NCBI GenBank assembly: GCA_916700875.1
Contig: CAKAKS010000031.1
Span: 4,902,477-4,966,476 of the forward strand
Origin: Sebastes aleutianus
Lineage: Eukaryota; Chordata; Actinopteri; Perciformes; Sebastidae
Direction of reading: 5' to 3'
DNA: 64,000 nt
Both the position numbers and the translations under genes were made by a program. Positions 45,891 to 57,223 of the stretch are shown here, one piece after another; within the stretch, counting starts at the first letter, position 1; each line of letters opens with the position of its first letter. Under the pieces are notes generated by a model. The model saw nothing but the letters and a program-made list of their open reading frames with translations, made no database searches and was not told where the DNA came from.

Positions 45891-47077
45891 TCAATGGATG
45901 ACAAAACCTACTAGTGGGTGTAGTAGGCCCCTATTTACGCACATCTATGGTGCTTATAGCGACTGATAATGCCTATTTAATAGCCTGACAACAGTCTAAT
46001 CTAGCGTGGCTCACCTCCCTAAACATTGAAGCCTCTCCTTCCTTAGCGAATGCCACTCAGATGCTGCGCTTTGGCATAGAGTTGCTTCTTCACTTCAATA
46101 AATAGAGTAATGGGATTCTAAAACATGTGAAGTTGCAACTCATCGTCATCATAGCAAGAAGTATGCAAAATCACTGCTACTGGAGACATTACATGGATTC
46201 TTCAAATGTTTAAAAGAATAAATAAATAAATAAATCAATGAGCCACCACATCAGCAACTGTTCCAAACCCATAACATAGCAGATGGATGGCACTGACATG
46301 GCTCATGTCTCCCTAGAATCCCAAGTTAACTCCCGCCAAAATGCACACTGTAAATGCTAAAAAGAGTGCAGTTGCCGTAGCGCATTAGCAGTGAAGTTCA
46401 AGTTTAACGACCACACAATCCCAACTCCCCATCCCCTCCTTGTGTGGCGCGTTTTACTGCCGGCTTTATCTTTTTAAGAGGCCTTGTGTTTTTTTATTAA
46501 CTAATTCAGCACAATTCCTCCTCTTCCCACTATTTCTTGTGCTACACTCACCTTTTTGTCTGCTGCCTTTGAGCTCTCTAAAGAACTGCAGTCAGTTTTA
46601 AGTCTCTCTTCTCAACCACAGCCTCCCTTTTTTTATATATATATGCCTGCACTATATCTGAACTGGGGTTTTTAGAGGCAGAGAACACAAAACTCATTCT
46701 TGCAAGTTGTCTAAAGGTTAGTTAATCCGGCGGTATGTGTAATCAAGCAGACATATCTCTTCCCGTTAATTGCCTGATCCTCCCTTGAAGGCATTTGCAT
46801 AAAGGGAAGAGACACATTTCACTGATTGCTTGCGAGGTGTGTCTCAGATTACACCGTGCTTCCGTGCCGGTGCACCTCATCTGAGACAAGGTGGAAAAGA
46901 CTTAGCGAACGTGTCCCTCTGCAGCCTCCAGGCCTGCACACATTCCGTACAATATATACAGTATGTACTTATGTATAAGCTACCTATCTAAATCAATTAT
47001 TAACTCTTAATTGAGTGTGATCACTCTTGTCTGCTATTTAATACAGTTCCTAGTATTGTTAATTACATTGTATGGAG
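45891..47077. other. Intron sequence, including a single-copy looking block
   Basis: (AAAT)n at 46219-46236. 46690-46960 has mixed base composition, an ATTTGCAT octamer at 46793-46800 and no repeat partner; it could be a regulatory or conserved block but this is unproven. Confidence 0.45.
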
Positions 47078-47212
47078 TCTATAAATGAGGAGAGCCCAAT
47101 TCTAAATAGCACAAAGACCAAATTAGAATTGGATTTTGTGCTATTTAGAATTGGACTCTCCTCATTTATAGAGGAGAGTCCAATGCTAAACAGCACAAAG
47201 ACCATCTTCTCC
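47078..47212. repeat. Foldback of 38-bp arms plus a third direct copy
   Basis: TCTATAAATGAGGAGAGCCC... at 47078-47115 is inverted at 47135-47172 with one mismatch, around a 19-base loop. It is followed directly by a third, partial copy (gaggagagtccaatgctaaacagcacaaagacc, 47171-47203). Confidence 0.92.
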
Positions 47213-47884
47213 AATATCTAATTCAGGTGATGAACGCAATCTGTCACTGTGAATAAGATGCTGTTTTTGTTTTGCAGAGTTGCATTGTATTATTAATATT
47301 CAGATATAGAATTGCATATTTTCAAGCTAGAGAGATATGTTGACCGTTTGACACTACCGCAGCATCACAGGAGGCAAGACGAAACAAGAGGGGACAGGTT
47401 CGCTTTCTGCTCGCGATCAAAGCCAAAACTAAAGAGTTCACCGTGTTTCCAGTTTCGACAAAAGTTTGTTTCCATCCTGTTATATCAGCATCCAATACGA
47501 TGATTCAAAACTCTTCCAAGCGAGGACCTGAATCAAGGCAAAACATAACATCTACTTGTTTATAGTGAGATAATCACTTGCGCACACCAATATGAATAAA
47601 TATTTACAGGAATATGTCATCAGTTTTCATCCAAATGAGCTGAGAAACATTTCCACTGCTGTAAGAATACTGATTTTGAGTCACAAAAGCAAAGATCATA
47701 CAGTAAAAAAAAGTTTACACTCCTGTGTACAAGCTATTCCCATTTTCTTCTGGTATACAGTATATGCAGAATCTTGACTTTTAACTTTATGTATATAATA
47801 CATCTGAAAGGAAGAACATTTTCATATGTTTTACTCTGATTTACTGGCAAGAAAATGATAGGCTTCACCTCTGACCCATAGACT

Positions 47885-48475
47885 ATAGACTATATATAAT
47901 TAGTGGACGTAGTCAACGCGAAGTCACCCATTGGTTTGTGAACTGCCGTTTTGAATCCACGAGTTCGGCACTTTGGTTGTCGTCATCTTGGTTATTTGCA
48001 ACCAGAAGTGACATGAGAGGGTGGAGCTAAGTACAACCGAACGCTATAAGACATTGTTATGCGACCAAAAAGGTAATAATTAGCTTTCATGAACTGTAAA
48101 CAAACTGTGATAGGGTTAAAATCGGAAGATTTAAAACACGGACAACTGCCAGACCGGACAACGCCGTGGTAGCAACCTGTCAATCACAAGGTAGCCACGC
48201 CCTAAAGCATACCCTGCTTTATTGTCTGTTTAACTCTAAATGGGATCATAATTTACTAAATGAGCATCATGCTGTATTGAAGTAGAGTTATGCTGTTAAG
48301 TTATGTAAAGTTTACAATGTTTACTGATGTAATAAGTGATAAGTAGGGTTATTTTCTCATAGACTTCTATACAATCAGACTTCTTTTTGCAACCAGAGGA
48401 GTCGCCCCCTGCTGGCCATTAGAAAGAATGCAAGTTTAAGACACCTACGCATTGGCTTCACTTTTTTAGACCCCA
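47885..48475 (+). mobile_element. Family F repeat copy 1
   Basis: Its sequence (acaacgccgtggtagcaacctgtcaatcacaaggtagccacg, caatcagacttctttttgcaacca, gaggagtcgccccctgctggcc) reappears inverted at 52440-52968. No open frame. Confidence 0.85.
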
Positions 48476-48599
48476 GAATTTTCCACTGCTCTGACTCTAA
48501 AAGCAAACACTCATGCTTTGATGCATATGCTACCTTTTTGCTACATCACCTTGGGGCAGACCTATAGGCCATTGTGAGTAAGATAATCCCAACTGATGT

Positions 48600-48890
48600 G
48601 TTTGCTAACACACAGTAGACACACATGAAGATGGATTTTTCACACCTGTAGTTTGTTTGCTCAGGTCCCAATCAGGGACCAAATTGTTACAATGTCGCAT
48701 GTTGCCTCGAGTTTGGTTTGTGTTCACACGGCAGCACAGGAGGTCTCGGTTCCCTTGTTTTCGTTGCTGTACCCGAGTGTGAATGCTGTGTTCACACCTG
48801 CCCAAACGAACCGCACCGAGAGGGTAAACGCTCCAGGGTTCGATTCAACCGAACTAAATAAGGCAGGTGTGAATACGCCCTTAAGGTAAA
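48600..48890. mobile_element. Short MITE with GTGTGAATACGCCCTTAA end
   Basis: gttcacacctgcccaaacgaaccgcaccgag, agggttcgattcaaccgaac and the final GGTGTGAATACGCCCTTAAG resemble Harbinger-type fish MITEs (compare the CCCTTA end of family E). The left end is worn. Confidence 0.5.
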
Positions 48891-50220
48891 AGTAACATTT
48901 AATTATCTTGTTTTAGATAAGTTTTCATGTCAAAATGTTACGGTTAGTGTGAGGATCTGTTGAAGCTGGGCACGTGATAGAAAACATAACCATGATGGTA
49001 ATGATATCAGTCTAAATTCATGACATCTCTGTAGGTATAAAAAAAAACAAAAAAAACATATACTGTGGCCTATAAAATAATCCAGGGCATGGTCATCTTA
49101 TTTCACTGTATGATATGCTCACACAGAGTTAGCATTATTATATTTTTTGTTGGATAAACAATTCAGTTTAATGTAGACATTGAAAACATCCATTACTGTG
49201 TGTCCAAATGTGTTTGAGGCATCAAGGGGGACGGATCACATGATATAATGAAAGTCTAGTATTCAGCTCTGTCACTGCCACTTACACTCTTGCTTTGCTA
49301 GCAGTTCATTCAGCAAAGAAACACTGTTAATTTAGGTACTGAGTAGCTTTCTGTTTGGTGTGGATGTGTCCTATTAGATGTTCCCTCTTGAACCAAGCAC
49401 AAGCCGAGTGGAGCAGTTGTCAGCAGAAGGCACAGTCACTTGTCAGCGGTGCTCGTAGGATGCAGCATGCTCCCCATCTCCCCTCTCCAATTAATCACAA
49501 ATGCAGTCGAGCATTTTCACCGTCAAATCAGAGTTTGCTATGTAAATCTTTCCCATAGCATAAGTAAGAAAAAATAATCTCAAGTTGGGCTACTATTGTG
49601 AGTCTACAGACTACTAATGAAAATGCCAATTTTAGTCTCCGTAAGACCGAAAAAAAGGAAAGAGAAAAGAGAGAAACCTTCCTCCCTACTACCTCTCCAG
49701 CATGTAACATGTGACCTGACTGCACATGTGCAGGATGGATTTTATTAAGCAGCGCCTCTGGCAGTCAGGAAGAATTAACTTTAACTAGGTTAAATGTGTT
49801 TGCAAGGAGTAGCAGTGGGGAATGGAGGTGTGTGTGTATGTGTGCTTATGTGTGGGGGTTTTTTTAAACAAGAAATTAAAGGAGGCTGTCTTCCCCCCAA
49901 AAAATGACAGCATCAGTCTCAGTTTCAGCAAATGCCCCCAGAATGCTGTATGTTTACATTCAAGTGACAAAGCCCCCTAGCTGCCGTAGGAATTATGACT
50001 CTTTTTTTTTTTCTCTCAGGAGCAACACAGGAAGTAGTGTGACGTTGTTATAGAGCCACAAAGTCTGCAGAGGGAGTGGTGGATGAATGGGTGAAGAAAA
50101 ATTTTGAACTTTAACCCATTTGTTCCCGCTATTGAATTTTTTTTATTTATTTTTTTAAGTGTTCCCTGGGCTTGCTTATTTGTGAAGAAATTTTCAAAAT
50201 CGGTCAACCAAAAAGTGTGT
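48891..50220. other. Intron sequence
   Basis: No gene or repeat recognised. Confidence 0.5.
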
Positions 50221-50351
50221 TTTTCTTATCATACTATTTCTAGTATTTGGGCACATGATTATACTGTTTTTTGCAAAAGATTTCATTATATTTTAGGAAA
50301 AAAAACAGTTGCCCCATGTGCCCAAATACTAGATATAGTATGATAAGAAAA
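50221..50351. repeat. Foldback with 37-bp arms
   Basis: TTTTCTTATCATACTATTTC... at 50221-50257 is inverted at 50315-50351 with one mismatch. A second inner pair (actgtttttt / aaaaaacagt) extends the hairpin around a 40-base loop. Confidence 0.92.
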
Positions 50352-50460
50352 TGGCCGTATCTCAGAAACTACAACTAGCACAATCGAGTATACAAGTAAC
50401 AAGTTGAATATCAGAGCTATGCAGACATATGCAGCATAAAAAGAAATCATATGGAAACAT

Positions 50461-51165
50461 TTAAAGCTTCAGTAGAAAAAAATGGTTTGGCATCATTGGG
50501 CAAAAAATTCCATATAACCTCTCAACATATTGTAATTCAAGTGTTCTGAGAGATTACTAGACTTTTGCACCTCCTCACGGCTCTGTTTTCAGGCTTTAAA
50601 GGGGACATATCATGCTCATTTTCAGGTTCATGTTTTTATTTTGCGTTTCTACTAGAACATGTTTACATGCTTTAATGTTCAAAAAACACATTCTTTTTCT
50701 CCTCCTGTCTGTCTGAATACACTTGTATTTACGCTCTGTCTGAAACGCTCCGTTTTAGCGCATTTCAACGGAATGGCAACGGAATTGCGTTGCTAGGAAA
50801 CAGCTTGGGTCCTTGTTTACTTCCTGTCAGCTGATGTCATTCACATACACTGCAACAGGAAATAAATTGGGACCCATTTAGTATGTTTTACGTTTAAAAC
50901 TGTGAAATGGTCTAAATATTGTAGATTTGTGACATCACAAATGGACAGAAATCCTAACGGCTTGTTTCAAAAGCACAGTTTCTGAATACGGTCTGTGTGT
51001 ATTTCTCCATGGATTGAGTGTTTCGATACTTTCACAGTATTTATATATCACTTAAACCTGCTTTATAATATAAATGTCATGAAAATCTCACTTTTTACAA
51101 TATGGGACCTTTAAGAAATCTAGCCTGTGACAGAAGACTTTGACCAATCACAGGTCATTTAAAAA
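50461..51165. mobile_element. TTAA-flanked MITE family B, copy 3, interrupted by family A
   Basis: Starts TTAAAGCTTCAGTAG and follows copy 2 (ggcatcattgggcaaaaa, caagtgttctgagagattactagac) up to gttttcaggcttta. A complete family A element then intervenes, and B resumes aatctagcctgtgacagaagactttgaccaatcacagg. The right half of B is missing. Confidence 0.9.
50596..51114 (-). mobile_element. TTAA-flanked MITE family A, copy nested in family B
   Basis: 519 bp with TTAA at both borders. Opens TTAAAGGGGACATATCATGC and closes ACAATATGGGACCTTTAA. The empty site is visible in B copies 1 and 2 as ttttagaaaatctagcc, so the target was probably TTAAGAAATCTAG and TTAA was duplicated. Confidence 0.95.
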
Positions 51166-52435
51166 ATACTGGCTTTGACTATTAATAAAATTGTGATTTT
51201 TCATGTGACCTAAACAATAAAAAAGTTATACTGTCAGATACTTGCCCAAAGTACCAAATTGTAAGACTTCAGAATGCATATTGTGGCATGTTACCTATCA
51301 GACTGCAAACTTTGGGCACAGTTGGGTTAACACAGGACACCGCTGTTTGTTTCAGTTTCAAACCGACCGTGAAAGTTGGTTTCCATCACCCATGGCTGCA
51401 GTCATTTCCTAACCTCTATCAAGAGGTTATTATTGTAACCATGAAGAAAAAAAAGGGCTCAAGGAAGTAATTTTAACCCAAACCATGATCTTTCCCTCAG
51501 GTCAGAAAACTGTTTTATTTTTGAAACAGTGATTGGACTGCTTTGGAAGATACTGACAAACAATGTCATCCTTTAATAGGGGCAATTTAGAGGAAACAAC
51601 AAAGTGACCCATGACTTGGTTTACTACAGTATCACTTTTTATTTGTCTCAGACTCTGAGGAAATATATTGCTATGGAGGAACGTAAAATAAAAAGTTCTT
51701 TGATCAAGTGATGAAAATAAGTTCTCATCATGAATTCAACTATTATCCTGCAATCTCTGTACGCTCTTGTTCATCTTCTTCTTGAAATGCCTATTTGAAT
51801 GTTGTTGATGTTTACTCGCGTCCACATTTTAAAGGGGGAGCCTTTTCAAAAGCTTTTGCTCCCTCATTTAGCGAGGGCACATGAAATAGCTACGAGCAAA
51901 TAAAAAAAAAAACAAGTTTGTTGCTTCTCCGTGGCTGAATGCTGGTGGTGCATCACTCTGTGAGTGAGTCTTAAGCCTATAAACTCAACCAGTAAATTAT
52001 TAAACACTAGGTGATAAAATGTGAATGGTGTTGCCTGGGTGGCCATTACACGTTTTTCCAGTGTTACGCCTCCATATAGGTCAACAGGAAGCAGTCGGCG
52101 GCATTTATTTTGGGAACGCGGCTAATAGAAAAGTTGGTAAAGCGATCAGTGACTTAAGATTTCACAAATGCATCCAACCACTTAAAAGGCTTTACCTACG
52201 CGGTGTATTCTGAATATTTTATCGACCATACATGAGGACACTATAAAGCATTTCTATCTTTATTAAATACTGACCCACATGAAGTAAACCAAATACATTA
52301 TCCATTGGTTTGTTATTTATCATTCTGATAAATGGCAATGCCTGTTGAAACTTATAATTATTATATTGTTATATATAATTCACCAGATGAAGAACGAGAT
52401 GTATTGGCTGGACTATTTCTGTTTTATTTGAGGGT
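51166..52435. other. Intron sequence
   Basis: No gene or repeat recognised. Confidence 0.5.
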
Positions 52436-52968
52436 CACATTCAGCGGGAAACCTCCGGGTCTGAAAAGTGAAGTCAATGCAAAAGCTCCTTAAACCTTTA
52501 TTCTTTCTAACAGCCAGAAGGGGGCGACAAGTCTGGTTGCAAAAAGAAGTCTGATTGTATAAAAGTGTATGAGAAAACGAGCCTACTTCTCACTTGATTT
52601 ATTTAACCTCCTTCTTCAATACAGCATGATGTTCATTTAGTAAATTATGGTCCCATTTAGAGTCAAATAGACCATAAAGCAGGGGATGCTTTAGGACGTG
52701 GCTACCTTGTGATTGACAGGTCGCTACCACGGCGTTGTCCGGTCTGGATGTTGTCCGCATTTTCGTTATAGAACTTAACCCCTTGTGTGTTTTCTGTTAA
52801 TTGTTACGTTTTTGGTCGCCAAAAAATTTCTTTTTCAGCGTTCGGTTGTACTTAGCTTCACCCTCTCGTGTCACTTCTGGTTGCAAAAAAAACAAGATGG
52901 CAACGGACAAAATTGCCCGAGTGGGTGACGTCATGGTGACTACGTCCACTTCTTTTCTATGGTCCCGT
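52436..52968 (-). mobile_element. Family F repeat copy 2, inverted
   Basis: Reverse complement relation to 47885-48475: ccagaagggggcgacaag, ggttgcaaaaagaagtctgattgta, gctaccttgtgattgacaggt and cgctaccacggcgttgtccgg. Ends in cgtccacttcttttctatggtc. Confidence 0.85.
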
Positions 52969-53749
52969 TACACACTGATCACATTCCATTTTTCACAGTG
53001 CTTGACTTTAGTATTTCTATTGTATTTTTTGAACACCAAGTTGTACATGTATAGTTGCATGCTGGGCCTATACATATAGGAGTAAGATCCACCATGCTTT
53101 TAGATGCCCTTCTGTTGATTCAGTGTTTCACTTGAAGCTCCGTATCTAAGGAAGAAATACACCACATTCCCAGAAATTCAGTCCACACACACACACACAC
53201 ACACACACATACATTCCACTACCCGCTAGGCACTGTTGATATCCAATCAAAGGATGTATTATGACATACAAAGGCAATGGGTGGTTTTAAACTGAATGGC
53301 TCGCTGGTGAGACAGCCGCCCCGGCAACCAGAGAGGTTCAAACTGACCCGAGCCGCACGATTGGCAGCCTCCCGTGTCAAAACAAAGCCGCTGTGCTGCC
53401 GTCTGAGTGTCTCTGCTCGTTCTGCAGTGGGAGCTGTCCAGCCAACTGAGCCGAGCTGAGCGGAGATCTAGTGCCGAGACACACAAAAAACGCTCAAGGA
53501 CAAAAATACCTCAGTCAGGATGATAAAGACTTATGGGGATTACTGGGAGCAAACAGAAACCAAGTCACTTTTTGGCAGATTCTAGCCAACAGAATCCATG
53601 CCACTGATCCCAGGGAGTACCGGTGTGCGTGCAAATAAGCAAATGTTTATGACACTGTTTTCTTACTTGAGTTCTCGCCTCTGTTGGTAAGACTTTACAC
53701 ATGACAAAATGTATGCAGCCATAATATTTAAGCATCATCTAACAGGTCC
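52969..53749. other. Intron sequence with (CA)n
   Basis: Pure (AC)n at 53183-53209. No gene recognised. Confidence 0.6.
53183..53209. repeat. (CA)n microsatellite
   Basis: 27 bp of alternating CA. Confidence 0.97.
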
Positions 53750-55064
53750 TTAAAGGGGCTAGATGTAAGAATCAGAAATTGCTTGTTAACAGTGACATAC
53801 ACACGAGACTGAGCATGATTGACAGGCATCATGTTGATTAATGTTAGTAACATTAGCCAGCTAAAACCACAATATCACTATATATTTCACATGCTTGGCA
53901 GTAATGTTAGCTTACCTGTCCAATAGGAATTGTGCCAGATCGGGGTCCGTTTTGATACCCAAAACCAAACGAAGGTCCCTCCATGAATCAAAGGCCCGGC
54001 CGATGTTGATCCTAGTTCCCCCCCCCAACGTCGGTCACATTTCATGTTTTGCAAGACGGGCTTCACCAGATATAACTTTGTTTTGTTTGAGCTTCTGTGG
54101 AGTTTGTGGTGGGGGCTGGTCGTTAGCTTTGGTTACACACTGTTAGCCCTGTAGCGGAGCTGAAGAGAGTAAAGGCACCTGCGAGCGTGCATGTGGTCCC
54201 ATCTGTCGGATTTTACTGAAAAAAAAAACATCCCGCATTCTTCACATTAAAAACAGTTTACAGGCTGATAGAGGAAACGCAGAAAGTCCCACAAAGTCTA
54301 ATTTTCTTTAAGTAAGGTTACAACCTGTTCACACATTGGCAATAAAAAAACGTATACTAGGGCGGTCAAAGTTAACGCAAATTAATTTTAACGCCACTCA
54401 TTTCTTTGACTCGTTAATGCAACTTGCTCAGTCTCTGGCTCAATATTAAAGCTAGAGTGAAGATACTGGTATCATATGAAACCATGTCACACTAGCTTGT
54501 CGAGAAGGAGGTTAAATAACGCTCTAAACTTGCGCTATATTTTGGCGAGGAACAAACTGTCAAGGCCATTTTTGAAAGGGGTCCCTTGACCTTTGACCTC
54601 AAGATATGTGAATGTAAATGGGTTCTATGGGTACCTACGAGTCTCCCCTTTACAGACATGCCCACTTTATGATAATCCCATGCAGTTTGGGGGCAAGTCA
54701 TAGTCAAGTCAGCACACTGACACACTGACAGCTGTTGTTGCCTGTTGGGCTGCAGTTTACCATGTTATGATTAGAGCATATGTTTTGTATGCTAAATGCA
54801 GTACCTGTGAGGGTTTCTGGACAATTTTGTCATTGTTTTGTGTTGTTAATTGATTTCTAACAATAAATATATGCATACATTTGCATAAAGCAAGCATATT
54901 TGTCAACTCCATGTTGATAAGAGTATTAAATACTTGACAAATCTCTCTTTAAGGTACATTTTGAACGGATACAAAATGTGTGATTATTTTGTGATTATTC
55001 ATGATTAAATATTTTAATTGATTGACAGTTTATACGTGTAAAAACTTACATGCAGTCCCTTTAA
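53750..55064. mobile_element. TTAA-flanked MITE family L, interrupted by a family C hAT MITE
   Basis: Left end TTAAAGGGGCTAGATGTAAG, right end CTTACATGCAGTCCCTTTAA, inverted to each other with TTAA at both borders. Without the nested C element it would be about 640 bp. Internal sequence (gtggtcccatctgtcgg, ccacaaagtctaatttt) is without an open frame of known type. Confidence 0.8.
54358..55033 (-). mobile_element. hAT MITE family C, copy nested in family L
   Basis: Begins TAGGGCGGTCAAAGTTAACG and ends attgattgacagtttat (should be gacagcccta), with flanks ACGTATAC (54350-54357) and ACGTGTAA (55034-55041), 6 of 8 identical. The core is reverse complement to the other C copies (cccttgacctttgacctcaagatatg). 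Confidence 0.85.
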
Positions 55065-55397
55065 GTTAACCAATGAAGCTTTTGCCGTAGTATTCTGGGA
55101 GGAAAAATCAATAGTGGAAACATGCAAGTTCGTCTTGATGACTCGATGATGAACAATCCAAGAGAATGATTGATACCAGGAAATAGCCCAGCTGATGCTG
55201 CTGGTGTCACTGTCAATCTACTCCAGTTCTGTTCACTGGAGAAATTTAGCTGGAAAATGAGGTAGCATGGCAGCGGCTTATTTGATACACCTCTAATGAA
55301 TGAGCAGGCCAGGGTCACTTCCACGGTAATTTATTCAGCTACTGACGATGAATAAATATCCACCAATGTGCCCCTTCTTGTTTTCTCTTTGTCGCAG
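55065..55397. other. Intron sequence before exon d
   Basis: No repeat. A pyrimidine tract cccttcttgttttctctttgt precedes the acceptor. Confidence 0.6.
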
Positions 55398-55482
55398 GAG
55401 AATGCAGCTGTCATGAGGGTTATTCCCCCGATCCTGTCCATAAACACCTCTGCGTTCGCAGCGACTGGGGTCGGAACGAAGG
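55398..55482 (+). CDS. astn1: Astrotactin exon d: second half of the EGF-like module
   Basis: 85 bp, enters in phase 1 and leaves in phase 2. The acceptor is ctttgtcgcag and the donor gtaagt. It encodes [18 protein letters not shown] followed by VRSDWGRNE. The C-x-C-(8+)-C spacing with Gly-Tyr is the classic C-terminal half of an EGF repeat, joining the cysteines of the previous exon into one module. The split glycine codon (GG|T) to the next exon is consistent with the family reading EGPWPY. The acceptor lies only about 330 bp downstream of a composite MITE (53750-55064). Confidence 0.93.
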
Positions 55483-56312
55483 GTAAGTCTTGTCTGCTCC
55501 ATCCGCTCATATCTAAAAAACTCACTCGTACTTAAATGACCTCACGGCGAGTCCCTACTCCCAGCTGCATTAGCGCACAATATTAACTTTACATAAAATA
55601 AAAGGTGAATTGTTTCGCCCGTGATGGATTAGCTATCCGGAGAAAGTTTCACGTCTCTGCAAGTTGATCTCCAGAGTATTAAAATGAATGGAAAGCAAGG
55701 TGGAAAATCAATCTAACGGCGTACTGTACGCTTTCAAAAATGGTCACCAGTAATGTAAAATATAAGCAATTTGCAGTTAATGGGCTAAAACATGCAAATG
55801 TACCTGCACGGTCTTTTAACTTGAAGAAGTAGACTTTGAAGAGGTAATCAGAAGTACAGATAGAAGGAGGAGAAGGTAGGAGGGGAGTTATGGTGTGCAA
55901 TGAAAGAAAACAGCAGGGGAGGGAAGAGAGTGAAAGAGACAGATCAATGGAGAACAACATTAAAAAAAAGACAAATAGTAGAAATTGACATGATGGAAAG
56001 ATAAGGCAAATGAGCCCTCTGTGTGACTCTGACCTTGTTTGACAATTAGCTGGCTCGCCCAATCATTGATTCATTTAAAAGGTCCCACATTGTTATTCAT
56101 CTCCACCTGTCATCTGCTGGATTTGGGCCAGTCGCAGATCACATTTCCATTCACAGTTTTGTGGGAGTAACAGCTGACAGAGAGGGTATTCATACCCATA
56201 TGAAAACAGCTAAAACAATGTTAGTTTTGACCTTGTATTGTATTTTATAAATGGTGTGGAATACTTTATGAATGAAAAAAAACGAAAAAACATCCTTCTT
56301 TACACTGATTAC
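55483..56312. other. Intron sequence after exon d
   Basis: No repeat or gene recognised. The open stretch on the minus strand (55679-56062) is hydrophobic by composition and has no domain. Confidence 0.5.
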
Positions 56313-56909
56313 TAGGGCTGTCAATAGATTAAGATATTTAATCGCAATTAATTGCAAATTTGTTTATGGGAGTGGGCAAATATGCTCGCTTTATGCAAAT
56401 GTATGTACATATTTATTATTGGAAATCAATTAACGACACAAAACAATGACAAATATTGTCCAGAAACCCTCACAGGTACGGCATTTAGCATAAAACAATA
56501 TGCTCAAATCATAACAAGGCAAACTGAAGCCCGACAGGCAACAACTGTCGGGCTTGTGCTGACTTGACTATGATTTGCCCCAATCTGTATGTGATTATCA
56601 TAAAGTGGGCATGTCTGTAAAGGGGAGACGCGTGGGTATCAATAGAACCCGTTTTAATTCACATATCTTGAGGTCAGAAGTCAAGGGACCCCTTTGAAAA
56701 TGGCCATGCCAGGTTTTCCTCACCAAAATTTAGTTTGGAGCGTTATTTAACCTCCTTTTCAACAAGTTACTATGACATGGTTGGTACCGATGGATTCCTT
56801 AGGTTTTCTCGTTTCACATGATACCAGTATCTTCACTCTGGCTTTAGAACTGAACCCACTACAATCACAAGTTGCGTTAATGCGTTGGAAATTGGTGGAT
56901 TCAGCCCTA
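56313..56909 (+). mobile_element. hAT MITE family C, complete copy with perfect 8-bp target duplication
   Basis: Ends TAGGGCTGTCAATAG and TTCAGCCCTA. Flanked by CTGATTAC at 56305-56312 and 56910-56917, an exact 8-bp duplication. 597 bp with the standard core. This copy establishes family C as hAT type. Confidence 0.95.
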
Positions 56910-57023
56910 CTGATTACATAAACACATTTAAACCTAATTTTAATTCTGAAAGTTGTACATTACATAGAAATGGTCATTTATTTCTCTCTTTAATTCGTTG
57001 TTCCCTTCCTCTCTGTCCTCAAG

Positions 57024-57098
57024 TCCTTGGCCATACGCTAACCTGGAGAAAGGCTACAACCTAGTGACAGGGGAGCAAGCCCCAGAGACGATATTCAG
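57024..57098 (+). CDS. astn1: Astrotactin exon e: linker between the EGF module and the next conserved block
   Basis: 75 bp microexon-sized coding piece, phase 2 in and phase 2 out. The acceptor is ctgtcctcaag and the donor gtgagt. It encodes PWPYANLEKGYNLVTGEQAP and ETIF, a block that in astrotactins directly follows the first EGF-like module. The final AG joins the A of the next exon to make Arg. A hAT MITE (56313-56909) lies only 114 bp upstream of the acceptor, so it sits close to where the branch point and polypyrimidine tract must be. The tract between them (tctctcttt and ttcccttcctctctgtcctc) is intact. Confidence 0.92.
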
Positions 57099-57185
57099 GT
57101 GAGTCCTTCGCTTCTGGTGCATCTCCTGAGTGCATGACTTATGCTGGCCATCTGTGACTCCGTGGACACACAATGGGATGATGGT

Positions 57186-57186
<1 letters not shown>

Positions 57187-57222
<36 letters not shown>
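57187..57222. repeat. (GT)n microsatellite
   Basis: 36 bp of GT, 90 bases downstream of exon e. Confidence 0.98.

Positions 57223-57223
<1 letters not shown>

Noticed and set aside
48800..48870. GGTTCGATTC-like string resembling a tRNA T-loop
   Set aside because: No acceptor, D or anticodon arms fit around it. The sequence belongs to a MITE (agggttcgattcaaccgaac).
55679..56062. 127-residue hydrophobic frame on the minus strand
   Set aside because: Composition follows from purine-rich + strand (gaga, gaaa). No family features.
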